Part shown: positions 58,259 through 64,000 of the stretch, piece by piece
How positions within the stretch are numbered: position 1 is the stretch's first letter
Layout: each line of letters begins with the position of its first letter
Assembly (NCBI GenBank): GCA_903934295.1
Contig: CAIZNI010000003.1
Span: 18,467 to 82,466, forward strand
DNA: 64,000 nt
Origin: an uncultured beta proteobacterium
GTDB lineage: Bacteria > Pseudomonadota > Gammaproteobacteria > Burkholderiales > Burkholderiaceae_E
Direction of reading: 5' to 3'
Made by a program: the position numbers and the translations under genes
The notes under the pieces: model-generated
Database searches by the model: none
Seen by the model: only the letters and a program-made list of their open reading frames with translations
What the model was told of the DNA's origin: nothing

Positions 58259-58286
58259 TTGTCATGTTGGCTTCCGATAATGACAA
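58259..58286 (+). promoter_or_regulatory. Candidate ugp promoter and inverted repeat
   Basis: A 7-bp inverted repeat, TTGTCAT (58259-58265) and ATGACAA (58280-58286), sits 23-50 bp before ugpB. GATAAT (58276-58281) inside it could be a -10; the -35 is weak. The GTCAT elements are in opposite orientation, unlike the direct repeats of a standard Pho box, so phosphate control is not established. Confidence 0.4.
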
Positions 58287-58308
58287 AACCAATATTCAGG
58301 AGAACTCG

Positions 58309-59619
58309 ATGAAACCCATTGCACGACTGTCCGCTGTTTGCCTGGCGCTGATGGCGGTGTCCGCACCCGCGCTGGCCCAGACCGAGATCCAGTGGTGGCA
58401 TTCGATGTCCGGCGCGCTGGGCGACCGGCTCAACGGCCTGGCCGAGCGCTTCAACAAGAGCCAGACCGACTACAAGGTGGTGCCGGTGTTCAAGGGCTCC
58501 TACCCGGAGTCGATGGCCGCTTCCATCGCCGCCTATCGCGCCGGCAACGCGCCGCACATCGTGCAGGTCTTCGAGGTCGGTACCGCCACCATGATGTCGG
58601 CCAAGGGCGCGGTGGTGCCGGTCGAGAAGATCATGAAGGACGCGGGCGAGAAATTCAGCAGCGCATCTTATGTGCCGGCAGTGGCGGGTTACTACACCAC
58701 CCGCCAGGGCCAGATGATGTCCTTCCCGTTCAACAGCTCGACCTCGGTCTTCTACTACAACAAGGACGCCCTGGCCGCGGCCGGCGTCAACAAGGCGCCC
58801 GAGACCTGGCCCGAGGTCGCGGCAGCCGCCGCCAAGGTCAAGGCAGCCGGAGCGGCCAAGTGCGGCTATACCACCAGCTGGCCCAGCTGGGTCCACCTCG
58901 AGAATTTTTCGGCCTGGCACAACGTGCTGTTCGCCACCGAGAACAACGGTTTTGGCAGCCTGAAGGCCCGGCTGGCGATCGACACGCCGCTGCATGAAAA
59001 GCACCTGGCCAACCTGGCCGACTGGTCGCGCAAGGGCTACTTCTCGTATGCCGGACGCACCAGCGAGGGCGATGCCAAGTTCTTCAGCGGCGAGTGCGCG
59101 ATGTTCACCGGCAGTTCGGCCGCCTACGCGAACATCAAGCGCAATGCGAAGTTCAACTTCGCGATCGCCAAGCTGCCCTACTACACCGATGTCGCCGGCG
59201 CGCCGCAGAACTCGATCATCGGCGGCGCCAGCCTGTGGGTGATGGCGGGCAAGAAGCCGGCCGAGTACAAGGGCATTGCGAAGTTCTTCACGTTCCTGTC
59301 CGAGCCGGTCCTGCAGGCCGAATGGCATCAGCAGACCGGCTATCTGCCGCTCACCATCGCCTCCTATGAACTGACGAAGAAATCCGGCTTCTACGAGAAG
59401 AACCCGGGGACCGACGTGTCGGTGCAGCAGATGATCGTCAAGACCACCGACAAGTCCCGCGGCGTTCGCCTGGGCAACTTCGTCCAGATCCGCGACGTGG
59501 TCCACGAGGAAATGGAAGGTCTGTTCGCCGGCAAGCAGGACGCCAAGCAGGCGCTGGCCAAGATGACCTCGCGTTCCGACGAACTGCTCACGCGTTTCGA
59601 GCGCACCGCCCGCGAGTAG
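58309..59619 (+). CDS. ugpB: sn-Glycerol-3-phosphate-type ABC transporter binding protein
   Basis: A 436-residue periplasmic binding protein. Signal peptide MKPIARLSAVCLALMAVSAP with cleavage ALA-Q. The mature start TEIQWWHSMSGALGDRLNGLAERFN is typical of UgpB, followed by FPFNSSTSVFYYNKDAL near residue 142 and GGASLWVMAGK near 303. With ugpA, ugpE and ugpQ in order, uptake of glycerol-3-phosphate and glycerophosphodiesters is the likely role. AGGAG lies seven bases before the ATG. A large stem-loop follows the stop. Confidence 0.93.
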   Translation: MKPIARLSAVCLALMAVSAPALAQTEIQWWHSMSGALGDRLNGLAERFNKSQTDYKVVPVFKGSYPESMAASIAAYRAGNAPHIVQVFEVGTATMMSAKGAVVPVEKIMKDAGEKFSSASYVPAVAGYYTTRQGQMMSFPFNSSTSVFYYNKDALAAAGVNKAPETWPEVAAAAAKVKAAGAAKCGYTTSWPSWVHLENFSAWHNVLFATENNGFGSLKARLAIDTPLHEKHLANLADWSRKGYFSYAGRTSEGDAKFFSGECAMFTGSSAAYANIKRNAKFNFAIAKLPYYTDVAGAPQNSIIGGASLWVMAGKKPAEYKGIAKFFTFLSEPVLQAEWHQQTGYLPLTIASYELTKKSGFYEKNPGTDVSVQQMIVKTTDKSRGVRLGNFVQIRDVVHEEMEGLFAGKQDAKQALAKMTSRSDELLTRFERTARE

Positions 59620-59633
59620 GTCGGCTCAACCGG

Positions 59634-59687
59634 CGCCCGGCGTCGCGTCGCCCTGATCCTGCGGGTCGGGGCGCGCTTCGCCGGGCG
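59634..59687 (+). promoter_or_regulatory. Stem-loop between ugpB and ugpA
   Basis: Perfect 9-bp arms CGCCCGGCG (59634-59642) and CGCCGGGCG (59679-59687) enclose a partly self-complementary GC-rich loop, followed by TTCCCTTTTC. It lies 14 bp after the ugpB stop, 31 bp before ugpA, and could give partial termination or mRNA protection, raising binding-protein output over permease output. Confidence 0.55.
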
Positions 59688-59718
59688 TTCCCTTTTCAAC
59701 TCCACCGCGGCGGGCACC

Positions 59719-60600
59719 ATGGAAAAGCGCGTTGTCTTTCGATCCGGCTGGCTGCCCTGGGCGCTGCTCGGGCCGCAGCTGGCGATCGTGCTGGTGTTCT
59801 TCTACTGGCCGGCCGCGCAGGCGTTATTCCAGTCGGTGTTCATCCAGGACGCGTTCGGGGGCAACCTGGAATTCGTCGGGCTGGAGAATTTCGCGACGCT
59901 GTTCGCCGATCCGCTGTACCTGAATTCCATCAAGGTGACGGCGGTGTTCTCGCTGTCGGCATCGGTGCTCGGTCTGGTGTTGAGCCTGGTGCTGGCCTAT
60001 TTCGCCGACCGCGCGGTGCGCGGAAAACTGCTGCTGCGAACGCTGCTGATCTGGCCCTATGCAGTGGCCTGGGCGATCGCCGGCGTGCTCTGGATGTTCC
60101 TGTTCAACCCCACGCTGGGCATCGTCACCCACTGGCTGCGCGGCGCGGGCATCACCTGGAACCATGTGCTCGACGGCGACCAGGCCATGATCCTGATCAT
60201 TCTGGCGACCGTCTGGAAGCAGATCAGCTACAACTTCATCTTCTTCCTGGCGGGGCTGCAGTCGATACCGCGCTCGGTGATCGAGGCGGCCGCGATCGAC
60301 GGGGCCGGCGCCTGGCGTACCTTCCGCTCGATCATCTTTCCGCTGCTCTCGCCCACCACGTTCTTTCTGTTCGTGGTGAACGTGGTCTACGTGTTCTTCG
60401 ACACCTTCGCGATCGTCGACGCCGCCACCAGCGGCGGGCCGGCCAATGCCACCGAGATCCTCGTCTACAAGGTCTACAACGACGGGTTCAAGGGGCTCGA
60501 TCTCGGCGGCTCGGCGGCGCAATCGGTGGTGCTGATGACGGTGGTCGTGCTGCTCACGTTCGTGCAGTTCCGGTACGTGGAAAAGAAAGTCCAGTACTGA
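59719..60600 (+). CDS. ugpA: Glycerol-3-phosphate ABC transporter permease UgpA
   Basis: A 293-residue inner-membrane permease. It starts MEKRVVFRSGWLPWALLGPQ; six helices. The ATPase-docking EAA-like loop is SVIEAAAIDGAGAWRTFRSIIFPLLSP (positions 60276-60356), and the ending FVQFRYVEKKVQY is family-typical. TATEILVYKVYN-like region (NATEILVYKVYNDGFKGLDLG) near residue 245 is shared with other UgpA. Followed 12 bp later by ugpE. Confidence 0.93.
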   Translation: MEKRVVFRSGWLPWALLGPQLAIVLVFFYWPAAQALFQSVFIQDAFGGNLEFVGLENFATLFADPLYLNSIKVTAVFSLSASVLGLVLSLVLAYFADRAVRGKLLLRTLLIWPYAVAWAIAGVLWMFLFNPTLGIVTHWLRGAGITWNHVLDGDQAMILIILATVWKQISYNFIFFLAGLQSIPRSVIEAAAIDGAGAWRTFRSIIFPLLSPTTFFLFVVNVVYVFFDTFAIVDAATSGGPANATEILVYKVYNDGFKGLDLGGSAAQSVVLMTVVVLLTFVQFRYVEKKVQY

Positions 60601-60612
60601 TCGGAGGATCGA

Positions 60613-61458
60613 ATGGTCGAGCGCAATCGTTTTCTGGATGTGGTGACTTACCTGGTCCTGGCGGTCGGCGTCGCGGTGGTGATGCTGCCGCTGTATGTGG
60701 CTTTCATCGCGTCGACCCAGACGCAGGAGCAGGTGATGGCCGCGCCGATGTCGCTGCTGCCCGGCGACCGGTTCATCGAGAACTACCGCGATGTGCTGCG
60801 CACCGGCGCCGGCAACAGCCAGGCGGGCGTGGCCGCGATGCTGCTCAACAGCCTGATCATGGCGCTCACCATCGCCATCGGCAAGATCGTGATCTCGCTG
60901 ACCTCGGCCTTCGCGCTGATCTACTTTCGCTTCCCCTTCCGGCAGACCTGCTTCTGGGTGATCTTCATCACGCTGATGCTGCCGATCGAGGTGCGCATCA
61001 TGCCGACCTACCAGGTGATGGCCGATCTGAAGCTCATCGACACCTACACCGGTCTCACCTTGCCGCTGATCGCCTCGGCCACCGCCACCTTCCTGTTCCG
61101 GCAGTTCTTCCTGACGGTGCCCGAGGAACTCACCGAAGCGGCCCGCATCGACGGTGCCGGCCCGATGCGCTTCTTCTGGAGCATCCTGCTGCCGCTGTCG
61201 CGCACCAACATCGCGGCGCTGTTCGTGATCCTGTTCATCCTCGGCTGGAACCAGTATCTGTGGCCGCTGCTGATGACCACCCAGGAGTCGATGTACACCG
61301 TGGTGATCGGCATCCGCCGGATGATCTCGGGGGGCGATGCCGCCACGGAATGGAATCTGGTGATGGCCACCGCCATCCTCGCCATGCTGCCCCCGGTGCT
61401 GGTGGTGATGCTGATGCAGCACTGGTTCGTCAAGGGCCTGGTCGATACGGAGAAGTGA
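60613..61458 (+). CDS. ugpE: Glycerol-3-phosphate ABC transporter permease UgpE
   Basis: A 281-residue partner permease. It opens MVERNRFLDVVTYLVLAVGV, with six helices. MLLNSLIMALTIAIGKIVIS near residue 76 and the docking loop PEELTEAARIDGAGPMRFFW (residues about 171-190) are typical of UgpE. The end MQHWFVKGLVDTEK is normal. AGGAT precedes the start. The ugpQ GTG begins one base after its stop. No ATPase gene (ugpC) follows. Confidence 0.93.
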   Translation: MVERNRFLDVVTYLVLAVGVAVVMLPLYVAFIASTQTQEQVMAAPMSLLPGDRFIENYRDVLRTGAGNSQAGVAAMLLNSLIMALTIAIGKIVISLTSAFALIYFRFPFRQTCFWVIFITLMLPIEVRIMPTYQVMADLKLIDTYTGLTLPLIASATATFLFRQFFLTVPEELTEAARIDGAGPMRFFWSILLPLSRTNIAALFVILFILGWNQYLWPLLMTTQESMYTVVIGIRRMISGGDAATEWNLVMATAILAMLPPVLVVMLMQHWFVKGLVDTEK

Positions 61459-61459
61459 A

Positions 61460-62200
61460 GTGAGTCAGCCGCTGTGGTCCTATCCCTCGCACTGCGCCCA
61501 CCGTGGCGCGGGCAAGCTGGCCCCCGAAAACACCCTGGCGGCGATCCGCCACGGCGCCGGTCTGGGCTACCGGATGTTCGAGTTCGATGTGAAGCTCTCG
61601 TCCGACGGCGCGCTGGTGCTGATGCACGATCCGATGGTCGACCGGACCACCGACGGCCGCGGCCGCGTCGCGTCGTTCACGCTGGGCGAACTCGCCCGGC
61701 TCGATGCCGGTGGCTGGCACTCGCCGGCCTATGCCGGCGAAGGGGTGCCGACGCTGGCGCGGGTCGCGCACTGGCTGCGCGCCAACGAGTGCCTGGCCAA
61801 CATCGAGATCAAGCCTTGTCCGGGCCGTGAACGCGAGACCGGCGCCGCCGCTGCGCTCGAGGCGCGCGCGTTGTGGGCCGGGGCCGCGGTGCCGCCGCTG
61901 CTGTCGTCGTTTTCGCCGGAGGCGCTCGCCGCCGCGGCGGCGGTGGCGCCCGAGTTGCCCCGCGCGCTGCTGCTGCACACGCTGCCGCCCGACTGGCCCG
62001 AGCGCATCGCGGCGCTGGAGGCGGTGGCCATCGATGTCTTTCATGAGCGGCTCGACGCCGACGTCATCGCGGCGGCGCACTCGCGCGGGCTCAAGGTGCT
62101 GGCCTACACCGTCAATGAGCCGGCGCGCGCCGAGCGTCTGCTGGCCTGGGGCCTGGATGTGCTGATCACCGACGCACTGGATTGCATCGCGCCTGGCTGA
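61460..62200 (+). CDS. ugpQ: Glycerophosphodiester phosphodiesterase UgpQ
   Basis: A 246-residue cytoplasmic enzyme that cuts glycerophosphodiesters to glycerol-3-phosphate and an alcohol. Active-site motifs: CAHRGAGKLAPENTLAAI near residue 11, the acidic pair in FEFDVKLSSDGALVLMHDPMVDRTT near 38 and ANIEIKPCPGRE near 113. It ends in the family-typical WGLDVLITDALD. The start is GTG at 61460-61462, with GGAG eight bases upstream, one base after ugpE. The position after the permeases links uptake and breakdown. Confidence 0.93.
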   Translation: MSQPLWSYPSHCAHRGAGKLAPENTLAAIRHGAGLGYRMFEFDVKLSSDGALVLMHDPMVDRTTDGRGRVASFTLGELARLDAGGWHSPAYAGEGVPTLARVAHWLRANECLANIEIKPCPGRERETGAAAALEARALWAGAAVPPLLSSFSPEALAAAAAVAPELPRALLLHTLPPDWPERIAALEAVAIDVFHERLDADVIAAAHSRGLKVLAYTVNEPARAERLLAWGLDVLITDALDCIAPG

Positions 62201-62290
62201 AGCCGGGCCTGGTTGCGTTGTGTCAATGACAGCGGGCGTGCGCTGAGTAGGATTGCCGGTGAAGCCTCTACGCTGCTCACAGGAATCCGG

Positions 62291-62674
62291 ATGACGATCA
62301 AACACGAAGATCTGCAGGCGCTGCTGCGGGCGCTCGAGGCACGCGCCCGCGTGCTGCGCGGCGAAGTCTCGGTCAAGCTGGCGCAAGCGGCTGATGACGC
62401 CGAGGACGGACACGGCAGCAGCGATACCGGCGACAAATCGTTCGCGGCGTCGGAGAGCCTGCTCGATCTCGCCGAGGCCGGGCGCGACATCAATGAACTG
62501 GCGGCGATCGACGCCACCCTGAGCGCCATCGAAGCCGGTACCTACGGCGTGTGCCAGCAGTGCGGGATCGAGATCTCGAGTGAGCGCCTCATGGCCCAAC
62601 CGCTGGCGCTGCGCTGCACCGACTGCCAGACGCGAGACGAGGTCAGCCGCCGCGAGCATCACGCGCGGCTCTGA
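62291..62674 (+). CDS. DksA/TraR-type zinc-finger protein
   Basis: A 127-residue member of the DksA/TraR C4 zinc-finger family. Zinc cysteines are in VCQQCGIEIS near residue 94 and LRCTDCQTRDE near 114. The N-terminal part is helical (MTIKHEDLQALLRALEARARV). DksA-type proteins bind the RNA polymerase secondary channel; this one is shorter than DksA, and its coiled-coil tip (DDAEDGHGSSDTGD region) differs, so its target is unknown. Start at 62291, ten bases after AGGA. Confidence 0.85.
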   Translation: MTIKHEDLQALLRALEARARVLRGEVSVKLAQAADDAEDGHGSSDTGDKSFAASESLLDLAEAGRDINELAAIDATLSAIEAGTYGVCQQCGIEISSERLMAQPLALRCTDCQTRDEVSRREHHARL

Positions 62675-62786
62675 CGGCCGGCCTTCAGGCGCTCACGCAC
62701 CGCCGTGAAGGGTGGCTGCCGAGCCGCCCATGCTTTCTCCGGTCCGCCAACGCTTTCTCCGATCCGCCAACTTTTACGGGGTATTC

Positions 62787-63185
62787 ATGACATCCAACCA
62801 TGTGGTCATCTGGCTCGACCATCGCGAAGCCAAAGTGATCGGCTTCACCGCCGATGAGGCGCAACGGACGATGGTTCGCCACCATGGCGGCCATCGCCAG
62901 ATCCATCATCTCGCCGGCAGTGTCGGTGCCGGTCATTCGGTCGGTGACGCGCAGTTCTTCGACGAGATCGTCGCCGCAGCGGGCGGTGCGCTGGAAGTGC
63001 TGGTGACCGGACCGGGACAGGCGAAGGTCGAGTTTCGGCGCCATGTCGATTCGCGTCATCCGCTGTTTGCCAAGCGGGTGCTGGGCGTCGAATCGCTGGA
63101 CCATCCGAGCGAAGGGCAACTGCTCGCCTTTGCGCGTCAGTACTTCGTGAAGATCGACCAGATGCTGGGTCTGCCGCGCGGCTGA
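62787..63185 (+). CDS. eRF1-domain-like 'translational machinery' protein
   Basis: A 132-residue cytoplasmic protein, beginning TSNHVVIWLDHREAKVIGF and containing FFDEIVAAAGGALEVLVTGPGQAKVEF near residue 58 and GVESLDHPSEGQLLAFARQYF near 102. This arrangement is that of small bacterial proteins resembling a domain of eukaryotic release factor eRF1/Pelota, often labelled translational machinery protein; no function is proven. Start at 62787; the upstream in-frame codons look non-coding. Confidence 0.7.
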   Translation: MTSNHVVIWLDHREAKVIGFTADEAQRTMVRHHGGHRQIHHLAGSVGAGHSVGDAQFFDEIVAAAGGALEVLVTGPGQAKVEFRRHVDSRHPLFAKRVLGVESLDHPSEGQLLAFARQYFVKIDQMLGLPRG

Positions 63186-63251
63186 CGCAGGGGGCCGGGC
63201 GGGCCCCGTGTGGTAGGGTCGGCTCCCCTCTCAAACCGGAATCCGCTGCCG

Positions 63252-64000
63252 ATGACCGAACGCCAGAACGACACGAAGAGCATGGCGCTCTTTTGCGACT
63301 TCGAGAATGTCGCACTGGGTGTGCGCGATTCCCGGTATCAGCAGTTCGACATCAGCAAGGTGCTCGAGCGGCTGCTGCTCAAGGGCAGCATCGTGGTGAA
63401 GAAGGCGTATTGCGACTGGGAGCGCTATCGCGAGTTCAAGGCGGCGATGCACCAGGCCTCGTTTGAACTGATCGAGATTCCGCATCTGCGGATGTCGGGC
63501 AAGAACTCCGCCGACATCCGGCTGGTGGTCGATGCGCTGGACCTCTGCTACACGAAGTCGCACGTCGATACCTTTGTGATCATCAGCGGCGATTCGGACT
63601 TCTCGCCGCTGGTGAGCAAGCTGCGGGAGAACGCGAAGACGGTGATCGGGGTGGGGGTCAAGAACTCGACCTCCGAACTGCTGATCAACAACTGCGATGA
63701 ATTCATCTATTACGACGACCTGGTGCGTGTCGCCAAGCCGGCGCGCCGACGTGTTGCAGCCGTGGTCGCACCGGCTGTGCCGGTGGCGTTGCCGGCGGTG
63801 GTCGCGCCGGTGGAAGAGGGCGCGCCAGCCGATCGACCGGTGCGAAAACGGCGTGGGTCGCGCCAGCCGGCGGAGGTGGCCGCGAGCGTCATCGAAGCCG
63901 TTGCCGGTGCGGCGCCCGCAGCGCCGGTCTGGCTCGTCGGCGAGTCATCCGCGACCGGGCTTGTTCCTTTGCCCGAGGCAGCTTCGCCTGAATCTGTCGC
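63252..64000 (+). CDS. NYN-domain (LabA-like) protein, cut at the right edge
   Basis: The frame is open from the ATG at 63252 to the end of the window without a stop, giving at least 249 residues. The NYN/PIN-like domain occupies about residues 10-160: ALFCDFENVALG near 12, the metal-binding acid in KNSADIRLVVDALDL near 85, and FVIISGDSDFSPLVSKLRE near 108. NYN domains are predicted metal-dependent RNases. After residue 165 the chain becomes Ala/Val/Pro-rich and basic (KRRGSRQPAE) and continues past the edge; related proteins carry a C-terminal OST-HTH (LOTUS) domain there. A second, zinc-finger-type neighbour suggests an RNA-related setting. Confidence 0.85.
   Translation, partial: MTERQNDTKSMALFCDFENVALGVRDSRYQQFDISKVLERLLLKGSIVVKKAYCDWERYREFKAAMHQASFELIEIPHLRMSGKNSADIRLVVDALDLCYTKSHVDTFVIISGDSDFSPLVSKLRENAKTVIGVGVKNSTSELLINNCDEFIYYDDLVRVAKPARRRVAAVVAPAVPVALPAVVAPVEEGAPADRPVRKRRGSRQPAEVAASVIEAVAGAAPAAPVWLVGESSATGLVPLPEAASPESV

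Noticed and set aside
58259..58286. Pho box before ugpB
   Set aside because: The GTCAT elements are inverted and 14 bp apart rather than 11-bp direct repeats, so PhoB control is not supported by the bases.

Overview
The window is dense, very GC-rich bacterial chromosome. There are about 56 protein genes, short gaps and no recognisable tRNA, rRNA, CRISPR, phage or insertion sequence. Gene content points to a betaproteobacterium close to Burkholderiales (inference). The signs are a prfB-lysS pair, an RpfE-type gene overlapping recJ, D-3-hydroxybutyrate dehydrogenase, two MlrC-type metallopeptidases, a stand-alone LexA-controlled dnaE2, VC_2705-type symporter genes next to acs, and an iron-binding protein behind a Fur-like operator.

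Layout. 1-8047: a cut gene end, an MFS transporter, lysS, prfB (with the classic +1 programmed frameshift), an ExeA-like ATPase, recJ and an RpfE-type gene, all on the minus strand after the first. 8253-14275, plus strand: LolC/E-LolD lipoprotein export, a TatD-type nuclease and the DNA-uptake channel ComEC, whose frame runs far into the convergent bdhA gene. 14025-18328: bdhA, RidA, the iron-binding protein, a patatin-like lipoprotein and an NlpC/P60 hydrolase. 18462-24095: prpE, an SrkA-type kinase, a YdcF-type protein, a GlcG/HbpS-type protein and a UMF1/Atg22-type MFS transporter.

24082-32766 is a peptide locus: an MlrC-type hydrolase faces away from an operon of peptide-binding protein, two permeases, a fused double ATPase and a second MlrC-type hydrolase. 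32824-34978 holds class I fumarase and a YqhA-type membrane protein. 35174-40521 holds acs, two small unknowns and a two-gene VC_2705-type symporter, probably acetate uptake plus activation. dnaE2 (40533-43754) follows on the minus strand.

43968-49256 is a tight cluster of flavodoxin-like protein, Lon, patatin-like phospholipase, universal stress protein and FNT channel; it is the least familiar gene combination in the window. 50408-58226 looks like a carboxylic-acid degradation block: metallo-beta-lactamase-fold hydrolase, quinone oxidoreductase, epoxide-hydrolase-like protein, crotonase, CoA-transferase, dienoyl-CoA-reductase-like SDR and acyl-CoA dehydrogenase. 58309-62200 is ugpB-ugpA-ugpE-ugpQ without ugpC. 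The window ends with a DksA/TraR zinc finger, an eRF1-like-domain protein and a cut NYN-domain protein.

Regulatory signals visible in the bases are the prfB frameshift site, a Fur-like palindrome over a promoter, a LexA box inside the dnaE2 promoter, large stem-loops directly after both binding-protein genes, and a repeated 9-mer in the divergent mlrC/peptide-transporter spacer. I could run no database search, so family names rest on motifs and length.
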